A stretch of DNA of 64,000 nt from NCBI GenBank assembly GCA_964651785.1, contig CAZYWJ010000008.1:17644-81643 (forward strand), written 5' to 3'. Shown piece after piece: positions 8,881 through 17,678 of the stretch (position 1 is its first letter; the number at the start of each line of letters is the position of its first letter). The notes under the pieces were generated by a model. The model did no database searches, had not been told where the DNA came from, and saw only the letters and a program-made list of their open reading frames with translations. The position numbers and the translations under genes are program-made. This DNA is from JAKVAV01 sp964651785 (GTDB lineage: Bacteria > Bacteroidota > Bacteroidia > Flavobacteriales_D > Cryomorphaceae).

Positions 8881-9729
8881 TTAAATCAGGTAAAAGAAGG
8901 TAAATACGAATACCCAAACCAAGTCGACAAAGTGCCAGTAAAGTCCGGTTTTTTCAACCATCTCGTAATGGCCGCGCTTTTCGTAAATCCCTTTGATCAC
9001 ACCGAAGAAGACAATAATATTGATTATCACCCCACTGAAAACGTGGAAGCCGTGAAAGCCGGTGATGAAGAAGAAGAAATTTGCGTACTGAGGCGGACCA
9101 TATTCATTAATGGTCATATTCGCACCCTGCACATAGTCGATTCGATCATTAAACAGTGAAGTAGCTTGATCTCCCGTGATGATCGTTTCATTCTCCTCAC
9201 CTTGATTGGCTATGAGCGCAAAACCTTCAACATCCGCAGCAGTCCTTCCGTGGGGCACTTCTTCTACTAAGAAATACTGAGTATTATTTTCAGAAAGAAT
9301 ATAGCCGGCAGAACCGTGAATAAAGTGACTCCACTCCCAAGCTTGCGAACCCAAGAAGAAAAAACCTCCGATGATGGTTAGGCCCAACCATTTCGTTACA
9401 CCTTTTCGATCCATTCGGTGCCCGGCTTCTACAGCCAAAACCATTGTAACCGAGCTAATGATCAGGATAAATGTCATTAAGGCTACATAAATAAGCGGAT
9501 AATTTCCGTGTAATCCCGGAAGTGCGTGAAATACTTCTTCACCGATAGGCCACGCACCTGTATAAGCTTGACGGGCATAACCATAAGCCACCAAAAGACC
9601 TGAAAATGTCAGGGCATCAGAGACGAGGAAAAACCACATCATCATTTTGCCGTAGCTTACGCTGAATGGGGAACGACCTCCGCCCCAAAGAAGAGTTTTA
9701 TCAATAGCTTTAGTAGCTTCTCCTGCCAT
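8881..9729 (-). CDS. Cytochrome c oxidase subunit III (longer paralog)
   Basis: 282 residues, heme-copper oxidase subunit III: SPFSVSYGKMMMWFFLVSDALTF near the start, QAWEWSHFI in the middle, and GFHGFHVFSGV plus HFVDLVWVFVFTFFYLI at the end. A hydrophilic stretch of about 65 residues (about 140-205, after GSAGYILS) interrupts the fold between helices and probably faces the periplasm. Subunit III surrounds the catalytic core and helps maintain proton uptake. It is in tandem with a second, diverged subunit III gene. Confidence 0.93.
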   Translation of the reverse strand: MAGEATKAIDKTLLWGGGRSPFSVSYGKMMMWFFLVSDALTFSGLLVAYGYARQAYTGAWPIGEEVFHALPGLHGNYPLIYVALMTFILIISSVTMVLAVEAGHRMDRKGVTKWLGLTIIGGFFFLGSQAWEWSHFIHGSAGYILSENNTQYFLVEEVPHGRTAADVEGFALIANQGEENETIITGDQATSLFNDRIDYVQGANMTINEYGPPQYANFFFFITGFHGFHVFSGVIINIIVFFGVIKGIYEKRGHYEMVEKTGLYWHFVDLVWVFVFTFFYLI

Positions 9730-9750
9730 TGCTCGAAATTTTGTGCAAGT

Positions 9751-10479
9751 TTAGTGAATTAAAAGTAAAAAGAGCAATAAATAAAGCCATAGTCCATCGA
9801 CAAAGTGCCAATAAATAGAGCCCAATTTCAGTCGAAGATGACTCAAGCCTTTTTTCTTTCCAACCTTAGCGACTACGAGAATTCCCGCCAAAAACAGAAT
9901 ACCACCCAATACATGAAGTAAATGGACAAAGCTGAGAATGTAGATATAACTTGCCGTAGAATTACTGTATACGGCTATTTCATCGAGAAGCGGTTTTTCC
10001 TTGAGATCATCGTTTGGCAAATAATATTCACCCTCCTCGTAAATCAATTCCTGACCTTTATAGGAGATGGTATAATCCTCTCCATAGATTCCGTCTAAAT
10101 TATCGATGTGTCCGGAAAGGTAGCTTCCCTCACCGGTCAGTTCATTCCAGCCCAAATATTGGCTAAAGCCAAATCCAAGCCCCAGCAATAAAGTAATTGC
10201 GAGCAGTGAAATAGCTTTGCTCTCTTTTCCATCGCCGGAAGCTTTTACGGCCATCCTGATGGTGAGGCTGCTAAGAAGAATTAATACCGTACTGATGTAA
10301 AATGCAGTCGGCAGTGTAATGTTGACCCAAATCTCATTGTAAGAACTGATCACATAAGCACTCGAGAATCCTGCGAAGAGCATAACGATGCTGAAAATGC
10401 CGATATACAGCACCATTTTTTTCGTTCGCTCACTGTTTGGAGATTGTTCCATCGCCTGACTTGAAATTGTTGTAGCCAT
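9751..10479 (-). CDS. Cytochrome c oxidase subunit III (shorter, diverged paralog)
   Basis: 242 residues, seven-helix-type heme-copper oxidase subunit III. It keeps the C-terminal signatures SFVHLLHVLGGILFLAG and YWHFVDGLWLYLLLFLLL but lacks the SxxPF N-terminal motif of its neighbour. It has its own acidic, tyrosine-rich insertion (about 130-185, GEDYTISYKGQELIYEEGEY) at the position equivalent to the neighbour's. Spacing is 3 bp after cyoE and 21 bp before the other subunit III. Whether both are present in one complex cannot be seen from sequence. Confidence 0.9.
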   Translation of the reverse strand: MATTISSQAMEQSPNSERTKKMVLYIGIFSIVMLFAGFSSAYVISSYNEIWVNITLPTAFYISTVLILLSSLTIRMAVKASGDGKESKAISLLAITLLLGLGFGFSQYLGWNELTGEGSYLSGHIDNLDGIYGEDYTISYKGQELIYEEGEYYLPNDDLKEKPLLDEIAVYSNSTASYIYILSFVHLLHVLGGILFLAGILVVAKVGKKKGLSHLRLKLGSIYWHFVDGLWLYLLLFLLLIH

Positions 10480-10482
10480 AAA

Positions 10483-11373
10483 TTAAATTTTGTCGAGAAG
10501 TAAAATCAACTGGGCGATAGGCAAGTAGAAGAAAGAGGCAAACATAACCGATCGAGCGGCTTTGTCCGACTTCGTTCTGAGCAGTTTAAATGACGGTATT
10601 GCGAAAGCAATTCCTGCCAAAGCCAATGCTACTGCAGCCACTGGACCGATCAAATCGAAGGCCCAAGGAAGCAATGACACCGGAATTAAGAATAAGGTGT
10701 AGAGTAGTGTCAAGAAAGCGCTTTGCCCGTCTTTGCCTTTTGAAGGCAAAAGATGGTAACCTGCCTTTTTATAGTCTTCGTGAGAAACCCAGGCAATGGC
10801 CCAAAAATGTGGAAATTGCCACATGAACTGAGTGGCAAATAACAATCCTGCATACAGGTCGAAGTCAGCCGTGGCCGCCACATATCCGAGCATCGGTGGA
10901 ATGGCACCGGGAAAAGCACCTACGAAAACGGCAATGGCCGAATAGCGCTTTAGCGGAGTGTAAAGCAAAACGTAACTAAACAAAGCCAACGCACCCAAGA
11001 CAGCCGCCAACTGATTGAACATGAAATAAAGCATCACCAATCCCGCCACCCCCATGGCAGTGGCTAAAAGAAGTGATTCGATAACACTCATGGTGCCTTG
11101 TGGCAACGGTCGGTTTCCCGTGCGCTTCATCAAGGCATCGACATCCCGTTCTATTACCTGGTTGAAACCATTTGAGGCTCCGGTCACTAGTATTCCGCTC
11201 AGCGAAAGCCAAAAAACATCAACCCACAAAAAATTGACTGCACCAATTCCGTAGCCGATAATCGAAGAGATTACCACTAAAGAAGTAAGGCGCAACTTGG
11301 TAAACGCCGCGTAGGCTCCAAGTTTTACTCGCATGATTTCGGGAAACGTTTTTGTAGCAGAATTGACAATCAT
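10483..11373 (-). CDS. cyoE: Protoheme IX farnesyltransferase (heme O synthase)
   Basis: 296 residues, UbiA-type prenyltransferase with about nine membrane helices. It has the Mg-prenyl diphosphate motif in SNGFNQVIERDVDALMKRT, TPLKR, and a second aspartate-containing loop around HEDYKKAGYHLLPS. It converts heme B to heme O, the first step to heme A for the a-type oxidase encoded here and at 43770-46790; the equivalent name in other genomes is ctaB. It appears to be the first gene of the oxidase accessory run, with a TATCTTTG promoter box 20 bp upstream. The heme A synthase gene (ctaA) is not in the window. Confidence 0.94.
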   Translation of the reverse strand: MIVNSATKTFPEIMRVKLGAYAAFTKLRLTSLVVISSIIGYGIGAVNFLWVDVFWLSLSGILVTGASNGFNQVIERDVDALMKRTGNRPLPQGTMSVIESLLLATAMGVAGLVMLYFMFNQLAAVLGALALFSYVLLYTPLKRYSAIAVFVGAFPGAIPPMLGYVAATADFDLYAGLLFATQFMWQFPHFWAIAWVSHEDYKKAGYHLLPSKGKDGQSAFLTLLYTLFLIPVSLLPWAFDLIGPVAAVALALAGIAFAIPSFKLLRTKSDKAARSVMFASFFYLPIAQLILLLDKI

Positions 11374-11393
11374 TCAATCGAAAAATTCGAGTG

Positions 11394-11401
11394 CAAAGAT
11401 A
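11394..11401 (-). promoter_or_regulatory. Bacteroidota -7 promoter box TATCTTTG before cyoE
   Basis: On the minus strand TATCTTTG is an exact match to the TAnnTTTG consensus and lies about 20 nt before the cyoE ATG at 11373. No clear -33 TTTG was found at the expected distance. It would drive the cyoE-cox3-cox3-cox4-SCO run and separate it from the polysaccharide operon upstream. Confidence 0.45.
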
Positions 11402-11422
11402 CTTATTTTTTAAGGATGACTC

Positions 11423-13027
11423 CTAAAAGTCCGTATAGGTTCGGAACAGTTCTGTAGCCAAACGAACGCCAAAAATGTGCTCATTGTTTATCGCCATTCC
11501 ATCCTCATCTAATCGGCGATAGATATAATACGCCGAGGCTCGCAAATTCATCCGCCTATTGAGAATGATTCCTGCCGACAGTTTCTGATAGAATAATCTC
11601 GATTGACGGCCTTGCCCGATTTCATTTCCATAAATCTCAGCAGGGTTTGCATAACTGCGATAAATGTCTCCGCCAAAGTTGAGCGAGTCAGGGTCTCGAC
11701 CGTATAAGCTATAATTCCACTGACCTTCAAAAAACCAATCGTCTTTTTCGTAGTAAGCTTGGATCAGACCTTCGTAAAAATTCGTTCCCAGCGGATGTGC
11801 CAGTGGCTGATTGTAGTGGCCGAAGTTTTGTAAAACGCTTCCATGAGTGTAGGTAAACGGCCTGGCCAAATTGAACTCACCGCGTAGAAATGCATTAGAA
11901 AGACCGAACGGGTCAAAAGTTTTAAGTCCGAATTGAGCTCCCCACTTATTTCCCCACCACCCGTCGCGCGCTCTGAATTCACTCAAGAGAAATTCATCAA
12001 ATATAAGTTGACCGTATAGGATTGATTTTTTGGACAACTTAAACGATAAGTCCAAGCCAATTATGGCGTTGTCAGGAGAGCCTATGGAAAACTCGACGGG
12101 TCGGAAAAAGATTATCGGATTCAAGTAATTGGGATCAAACCCTCGATCAGAAAGGGTATCGCTTCCCTGCCAGATTATCGTTTCAAAAAGCCCGATATTG
12201 AATCTTGGCGAAATGGCCCAATTGAAATAATGTGATGATGAAAATTTATTGCGGAAAGAAGATGGATCAGAAGGATCTGCTGAAATATCTTGAAGTGCAC
12301 TGAAAAGGTTGATGTATTTGATATGCCAAACGCTCGTCTCAATTCTCAAATAGGGATAATTGTAAGCCACATCACTGAGAAAAAGTGAGCGGTGACCGTT
12401 TCCAAAAAAATTCTTGCCGTAACCCAACTCGAAGGTGAAAAATTCATTCGCCTTAAAATTCAATGCGAGCGTAGGCATCGCAAAGGCCGCGCTTTCGGAA
12501 GTAGATAAATTTCGACCTCTAGAAGGCAGGATTCCCAAGCTATCAGTAAATTCAACTAAATACCCCGGTTGACGATTAATGCCCCCGATAAACTCTGCGT
12601 GCAGCGAAAACTTTCCGACTGATGCACCGAGTGCAACACCACCCGAAGCCTCAAAGAGTTCATCGGACTTATTGGAATAGCCGGCACCTACTTCCAATAA
12701 GGGCAAAATCCCGAACTGAAATTCTCCCGAATCACCTTTGGCAGGATAGCCAAAATCGATCGAATTAAATAACAGAAAAGAACCGGTATCTGATTCAACC
12801 TCATACCACCGTGAGGGAACGGATGGAAAAGAGCGAACGGAAATCGAATAATCTGATTTTTGCTCGGCAAAGTGAACCTGCGCCGAGAGGATTTCGGCAA
12901 TGAGAAGAAAAAGGGTGGCTAAGCCAAGCTTAAGATTCGTTGACCTGTGGATAAGAGTCCTTGACTTCAGAAATGTGATTTTTAGGTCTCCGGAGTTTGA
13001 ATAAGAAAACGGTGTGAACAAGTGCAA
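11423..13027 (-). CDS. Wzi/RemB-like outer membrane beta-barrel protein (copy 1)
   Basis: Up to 534 residues, the end point being certain and the start not. A signal peptide (hydrophobic core LGLATLFLLIAEILSA, then Q) lies about 32-50 residues in, but the frame has no ATG before it. Candidate starts are TTG at 13027 or 13021, both inside wecA, or a rarer codon nearer the signal peptide. The barrel carries the family signature GYGKNFFGNGHRSLFLSDVAYNYPY, shared with the paralog at 14091-15611 and with the capsule-assembly Wzi family, which includes the Flavobacterium gliding protein RemB. It is last in the gmd-fcl-wzi-wecA operon and probably acts in surface polysaccharide attachment or motility. 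Confidence 0.82.
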   Translation of the reverse strand: MHLFTPFSYSNSGDLKITFLKSRTLIHRSTNLKLGLATLFLLIAEILSAQVHFAEQKSDYSISVRSFPSVPSRWYEVESDTGSFLLFNSIDFGYPAKGDSGEFQFGILPLLEVGAGYSNKSDELFEASGGVALGASVGKFSLHAEFIGGINRQPGYLVEFTDSLGILPSRGRNLSTSESAAFAMPTLALNFKANEFFTFELGYGKNFFGNGHRSLFLSDVAYNYPYLRIETSVWHIKYINLFSALQDISADPSDPSSFRNKFSSSHYFNWAISPRFNIGLFETIIWQGSDTLSDRGFDPNYLNPIIFFRPVEFSIGSPDNAIIGLDLSFKLSKKSILYGQLIFDEFLLSEFRARDGWWGNKWGAQFGLKTFDPFGLSNAFLRGEFNLARPFTYTHGSVLQNFGHYNQPLAHPLGTNFYEGLIQAYYEKDDWFFEGQWNYSLYGRDPDSLNFGGDIYRSYANPAEIYGNEIGQGRQSRLFYQKLSAGIILNRRMNLRASAYYIYRRLDEDGMAINNEHIFGVRLATELFRTYTDF

Positions 13028-14063
13028 AACTTATGACCAACATTGAGAAAAAGGCGACGGTTGCGCTGTAACCCTTAAATCCCAACGAAACCAGCGGTAC
13101 GGAAATAACGATCAAATATAGGTACAATGCGGTGAACGCATGGCCGAAACCGTGATCAATAAGTTGGTGGTGAATGTGATTCCTGTCGGGAGAAAAAGGC
13201 GATCGCCCTTTGAGAAGTCGCAAGGAAAAAACCCGAAGTGTATCCACCAATGGGTACGCCAGAACGCATAGTGCGAATACGGCAGAAGAAACGTTTTCGG
13301 TCCATCCATCCAAAAGTCTTTCATCCGTTTCGATACATTTCATGGCCATCACAAAAACAAATGCCCCGATAAATAAAGAGCCTGAATCGCCCATGAAAAT
13401 CTTTGCCGGATTGAAATTGAATAGTAGAAAACCGCTGAGCGAACCTGCCAACACAAAAGCCATCATGCTCAAATCATACTGATAAGTACCATAAAACCAA
13501 AGGCCGAAATAAACGGAACAAATGAAACCGGTTCCCGCGGCCAAACCATCACTTCCATCAATGAGATTGATGGCGTTAACCACAACTACATAGGTAAAAA
13601 CACTTAGACCTACGCTGGCCCAATAGGGTATTTCTTCTATGCCGAAAACTCCGTGCATTCCCATTATGCGGATATCGGCCATTACTACGAGGATAAAACC
13701 AACAATTACATGACCGAGTAATTTTTTCATCGGGGCAACACCAATAATGTCATCTTTCACACCGATGAAAAAGAGAAGAATAGCTGCAGAGATGAGAAAC
13801 TTAAAATCGCTTACTGATTCCGAGAAGTGATGTAAGCTCCCGAAGTAGCTCAAATTATCAGAAGGAAACCAAAGGGAATAAGCAAAAATGCTGGCGGCGA
13901 AAATGATAATACCACCGATTGTCGGGGTGCTCTTGCGGTGTTTCTTTCTCTCCTCATTAGGATCGTCAGTCAACTTCTTCATCTTAGCCACCTTGATGAG
14001 AGAGGGAGTGGTGAGGAGAACGACGAAAAAAGATGTCACAAAACCGAGGACAATCTCTTTCAT
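12930..14063 (-). CDS. WecA-type undecaprenyl-phosphate sugar-1-phosphate transferase
   Basis: 377 residues with about eleven membrane helices. Motifs: DDPNEERKKHRKSTPTIGG near the N-terminus, GVKDDIIGV, NAINLIDGSDGLAAGTG, FNPAKIFMGDSGSLFIGA and SPDRNHIHHQLIDHGFGH. The final HIHH motif marks the WecA/WbpL branch rather than MraY. It starts a lipid-linked glycan by moving GlcNAc-1-P or a related sugar phosphate to undecaprenyl phosphate at the inner membrane. It lies between two Wzi/RemB-like genes downstream of GDP-fucose synthesis, so the glycan is probably a fucose-containing surface polymer. Its 3' end overlaps the next frame by up to 98 bp. Confidence 0.92.
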   Translation of the reverse strand: MKEIVLGFVTSFFVVLLTTPSLIKVAKMKKLTDDPNEERKKHRKSTPTIGGIIIFAASIFAYSLWFPSDNLSYFGSLHHFSESVSDFKFLISAAILLFFIGVKDDIIGVAPMKKLLGHVIVGFILVVMADIRIMGMHGVFGIEEIPYWASVGLSVFTYVVVVNAINLIDGSDGLAAGTGFICSVYFGLWFYGTYQYDLSMMAFVLAGSLSGFLLFNFNPAKIFMGDSGSLFIGAFVFVMAMKCIETDERLLDGWTENVSSAVFALCVLAYPLVDTLRVFSLRLLKGRSPFSPDRNHIHHQLIDHGFGHAFTALYLYLIVISVPLVSLGFKGYSATVAFFSMLVISFALVHTVFLFKLRRPKNHISEVKDSYPQVNES

Positions 14064-14090
14064 AGGTTGTAATTGTTGATTAAAATGTCT

Positions 14091-15611
14091 TCAAAAGTCG
14101 CGATAAAAATCGGACAAAGTAGTTCTGATTCCCACATACCAAAATCCGTTAACAAAATCTTCATTTTGGGAATTTTCATTTCTGTAGGTATACCCCGTAT
14201 AAACCTGAAAGTTACAACTCGGATTAAAAACATAAGCCAGCTGTAGATCCGAATAAGAAACACTAAGCTCATTATTCCCTTCCACAATATCAGTTACGGT
14301 ATTTGATCGATAATACACTGATTTCAGTCGAGCAAATATACGCTTATGATAATAGGAGAGCGTACCGACTACTTCCTTAAAGTCTCGTCCCAAAATGTGT
14401 CCGAGCGGCATGTTAAAATGATACTCCGACTGTAAGTTTTCAAAATTGACAGTGGCTGCTTCTTCGGCTTGATTGTACTCTACCTGCAAGTCGAAACGAT
14501 CAAAAATACCGGACCACCGACTACCTGCCTGAAATCCCGCCAAGCCTGCTTCACTTCCGTTGAAAAGCATTTGACCATAGACCTTCAGTTTCGGAAAGGG
14601 ATGCCAGGCAGCGTTGACTCCCAATCGCGCGTTATTCTCCTGATCATTCAATCCCAACACGGCAGAATTGATTCCGGGAACGGGTATCAAAGCACGATAA
14701 TCAAATGGTTGACTTCCCAAACTGTCATCGAATATTTTCCAAATGACCTCTTCAAATAATCCGATCTCCATATTCGGAAGTGGCTTAAATGACAGATAAT
14801 TCCATGAAGCTACCTTTCTTTTAAAAATGGCTTCAGGAGTTTCGCCTTGCGGCAATCTCTCCAAATTTTGCAGAAGGGCAATAGTATAGCGGTGCTGTAT
14901 TTTTTCATTTAGAGCATCCAACTCAAAGGACGCGAATGGATAATTGTGCGCAACATCAGAGAGCAACAGAGAGCGATAGCCGTGGCCGATAAACTGTTTT
15001 GAATGTCCGAATGAAAGATCCAGCCAGTCGGTGGCTTGAACTCCTACAAAACCGCTTGCCATGCTGTAATCGTAACCTCCTTCGCCGAAAGGCTTTACCC
15101 GACCGGAACCGGGATAAACTCCGGTAGAATCGATAAAACGATTTAAGTAAGAAGCATATCGACCCTGATTCTCTCTGAAATCCGTCAGGAAATATACATT
15201 CTTGCCGATCTGCCCTTGTACGACGAACCCTCGAGTGTTTTGAAAAAGATTTGCTTCAGGTTTGTTGGGGTTAATTTCATCTGCGGTTTCACCTCCTATT
15301 CCAAAATCAAAAAGTACATCGGCATAAACCTTGAAATTCGGTTTATCCAGTTCGATCAAGTGGCTGCTGAAAATTTTCTCGGTTACCTTAAAATAATATT
15401 CCGTGGTATCCTTTCCGAATCCCGGCACTCGACTTACATCGGCATCACTTAATAAAATAGGTTTGGCACCTGCATGGACCGACGCTTGCGCACCGATTCC
15501 CGCACGGTCTTGCCTAAGCCGCGAAAGCTGATCTATTGGTAAGACATAAACCTGACCGAATAGATTTAATCCGATAGAAGTGAAAATAAGAATGAGGAAG
15601 GCCCTCAACAT
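14091..15611 (-). CDS. Wzi/RemB-like outer membrane beta-barrel protein (copy 2)
   Basis: 506 residues, ATG start, signal peptide ending NLFGQ near residue 20. It shares the barrel signature of its neighbour (SFGHSKQFIGHGYRSLLLSDVAHNYPF) and ends with alternating aromatic strands and a C-terminal phenylalanine, as usual for outer-membrane barrels. It starts 2 bp after fcl and is followed by wecA after 27 bp. The two copies are clearly diverged, so this is an old duplication. Function by family: surface anchoring of capsule or exopolysaccharide, or gliding-associated surface function as in RemB. Confidence 0.85.
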   Translation of the reverse strand: MLRAFLILIFTSIGLNLFGQVYVLPIDQLSRLRQDRAGIGAQASVHAGAKPILLSDADVSRVPGFGKDTTEYYFKVTEKIFSSHLIELDKPNFKVYADVLFDFGIGGETADEINPNKPEANLFQNTRGFVVQGQIGKNVYFLTDFRENQGRYASYLNRFIDSTGVYPGSGRVKPFGEGGYDYSMASGFVGVQATDWLDLSFGHSKQFIGHGYRSLLLSDVAHNYPFASFELDALNEKIQHRYTIALLQNLERLPQGETPEAIFKRKVASWNYLSFKPLPNMEIGLFEEVIWKIFDDSLGSQPFDYRALIPVPGINSAVLGLNDQENNARLGVNAAWHPFPKLKVYGQMLFNGSEAGLAGFQAGSRWSGIFDRFDLQVEYNQAEEAATVNFENLQSEYHFNMPLGHILGRDFKEVVGTLSYYHKRIFARLKSVYYRSNTVTDIVEGNNELSVSYSDLQLAYVFNPSCNFQVYTGYTYRNENSQNEDFVNGFWYVGIRTTLSDFYRDF

Positions 15612-15613
15612 AT

Positions 15614-16549
15614 TCAGACTTTGACTAGTGAAGATTTGAAGTCCTGATAGACGCTTTCAATTCCTTCTCGTAATGAAATCTTCGCTCTCCACCCGAGGCT
15701 CTCTAGTTTTGACACATCCATTAGCTTTCGCGGAGTACCGTCCGGTTTAGATCGATCAAAAACCAATTCGCCCTCAAAACCGACAATTTCAGAAATCATT
15801 CTTGCCAAATCTGCGATAGAAATATCCTCTCCTATTCCTACATTCACGAACTCCTTACCATCGTAGTTTTCCATCAGAAAGACACAGGCCGAAGCCATAT
15901 CATCTACATGAAGAAACTCACGTTTTGGTGTACCCGATCCCCAAATCATCACTTCGCTTGCTCCCGATTCCTTGGCTTCATGAAATTTTCGAATCAGCGC
16001 CGGTAATACGTGTGAATTTTTCAGATCGTAGTTATCATTCGGGCCATAAAGATTGGTTGGCATAGCCGAGATAAAATTGCAGCCATACTGATCGCGATAA
16101 GCCTCGCACATTTTGATGCCCGCAATTTTTGCGATAGCATAGGGCTCATTTGTCGGCTCCAATATACCCGTCAACAGATATTCTTCTTTCAACGGCTGAG
16201 GAGCCATTTTCGGATAGATACATGAAGAGCCCAGAAAGAGAAGTTTCGTAACACCGCTCTTGTGCGCCGCATCAATCACATTCAGCTCTATGGCCAGATT
16301 ATCGTGAATGAATTCCGCTCGGTAAGTGTCGTTGGCTTGAATCCCTCCTACTTTGGCGGCAGCCAAAAAAACATAGTCGGGCTTCTCCTTTTCGAAAAAA
16401 GATAAAACCGCTGATTTGTCGCGCAGGTCTAATTCTGATGAGGTACGCGTGATTAAGTTCTGATAACCGCTTTCTTGCAGCTTCCTCAAAATGGCGCTTC
16501 CCACCATTCCGCGGTGGCCGGCTATGTATATTGCGGCTTCCTTATTCAT
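15614..16549 (-). CDS. fcl: GDP-L-fucose synthase
   Basis: 311 residues, extended short-chain dehydrogenase. NADPH-binding motif GHRGMVGSAI at the N-terminus, catalytic Ser in FLGSSCIYP and the Tyr-x-x-x-Lys pair in EPYAIAKIAGIK. It epimerises and reduces GDP-4-keto-6-deoxymannose to GDP-L-fucose. Its ATG lies inside the last codons of gmd (8-bp overlap), indicating coupled translation of the two steps. Confidence 0.96.
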   Translation of the reverse strand: MNKEAAIYIAGHRGMVGSAILRKLQESGYQNLITRTSSELDLRDKSAVLSFFEKEKPDYVFLAAAKVGGIQANDTYRAEFIHDNLAIELNVIDAAHKSGVTKLLFLGSSCIYPKMAPQPLKEEYLLTGILEPTNEPYAIAKIAGIKMCEAYRDQYGCNFISAMPTNLYGPNDNYDLKNSHVLPALIRKFHEAKESGASEVMIWGSGTPKREFLHVDDMASACVFLMENYDGKEFVNVGIGEDISIADLARMISEIVGFEGELVFDRSKPDGTPRKLMDVSKLESLGWRAKISLREGIESVYQDFKSSLVKV

Positions 16550-17633
16550 TGTAGTTCATAACGGAATGTCCTCCGTCGAGAAGGTATTTATCTCTTTTGA
16601 ATAGATCGAGATCGGCATCTACCATTTCGCTTATCAGATCAGTAATATCGTATCGATGCTCCCAATTCAATTCCTTCTTGGCTTTTGAAGGATCGCCTAC
16701 CAGAAGGTCTACTTCCGTGGGGCGGTAGTACCGCGGATCTACCTTGATCAGTACCTTTCCCGATTTGGCGTCAATGCCTTCTTCATTTTCTTTTTCGCCT
16801 TGCCATTTTATGGAAATGCCAACATGTGAAAAGGCTTGTTCTATAAAATATCTGACGCTATAAGTCTTTCCCGTTGCGAGTACAAAATCTTCGGGCTTAT
16901 CGTGCTGAAGCATGAGCCACATTCCTTCTACGTAATCCTTAGCATGACCCCAATCCCGCTTTGCATCGAGGTTTCCAACAAATAGTCGCTCTTGCAGTCC
17001 CAGTTTAATGCGAGCCACTGCTCTTGTAACTTTTCTGGTCAAAAAGGTTTCTCCTCGCAGCGGACTTTCGTGATTGAAGAGAATTCCATTGACGGCAAAT
17101 AAGTTGTAAGCTTCACGGTAATTCTTGATAATCCAGAAGGCATAAAGCTTGGCAACACCGTAAGGACTCCGGGGATAAAAAGGCGTTTCTTCACTCTGTG
17201 GCGTTTCCTGAACCATTCCGTAAAGCTCGCTGGTAGAAGCTTGGTAAATGCGGGTTTTCTTTTCCAAACCAAGAATTCGGATGGCCTCCAAAATGCGCAA
17301 TACGCCCATCGCGTCCACATTGGCCGTATACTCCGGTGTTTCGAAAGAAACCTGAACATGGGATTGAGCACCTAAATTGTAAATCTCATCGGGCTGTATT
17401 TCCTGAATGAGCCTGATAATATTTGAAGCATCAGTCAAGTCACCATAATGAAGGATAAAATTTACGTCCTTCTCATGTCGGTCTTTGTACAAATGGTCTA
17501 CTCTATCGGTATTGAAAAGCGAACTACGTCGTTTAATACCGTGTACTTCATATCCTTTCTCCAGCAAAAACTCTGAAAGGTACGCGCCATCCTGGCCCGT
17601 CACGCCGGTGATTAAGGCTACTTTTCTTGCCAT
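16542..17633 (-). CDS. gmd: GDP-mannose 4,6-dehydratase
   Basis: 363 residues, Rossmann SDR with GVTGQDGAYLSEFLLEKGYE at the N-terminus, STSELYG (catalytic Ser/Thr-Glu) and YGVAKLYAFWIIKNYREAY (catalytic Tyr-Lys). It makes GDP-4-keto-6-deoxy-D-mannose, the substrate for the overlapping fcl gene. A TACTTTTG box 15 bp before the ATG suggests it heads the operon gmd-fcl-wzi-wecA-wzi. Confidence 0.97.
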   Translation of the reverse strand: MARKVALITGVTGQDGAYLSEFLLEKGYEVHGIKRRSSLFNTDRVDHLYKDRHEKDVNFILHYGDLTDASNIIRLIQEIQPDEIYNLGAQSHVQVSFETPEYTANVDAMGVLRILEAIRILGLEKKTRIYQASTSELYGMVQETPQSEETPFYPRSPYGVAKLYAFWIIKNYREAYNLFAVNGILFNHESPLRGETFLTRKVTRAVARIKLGLQERLFVGNLDAKRDWGHAKDYVEGMWLMLQHDKPEDFVLATGKTYSVRYFIEQAFSHVGISIKWQGEKENEEGIDAKSGKVLIKVDPRYYRPTEVDLLVGDPSKAKKELNWEHRYDITDLISEMVDADLDLFKRDKYLLDGGHSVMNYNE

Positions 17634-17647
17634 GTGCTCATTTTCTG

Positions 17648-17655
17648 CAAAAGTA
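17648..17655 (-). promoter_or_regulatory. -7 promoter box TACTTTTG before gmd
   Basis: Exact match to TAnnTTTG on the minus strand, 15 nt before the gmd start codon, in the 45-bp gap after the aldehyde dehydrogenase-like gene. It would give a very short leader. No convincing -33 element was seen. Confidence 0.4.
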
Positions 17656-17678
17656 AAAAGAATACGCTGCCCTGAAGG

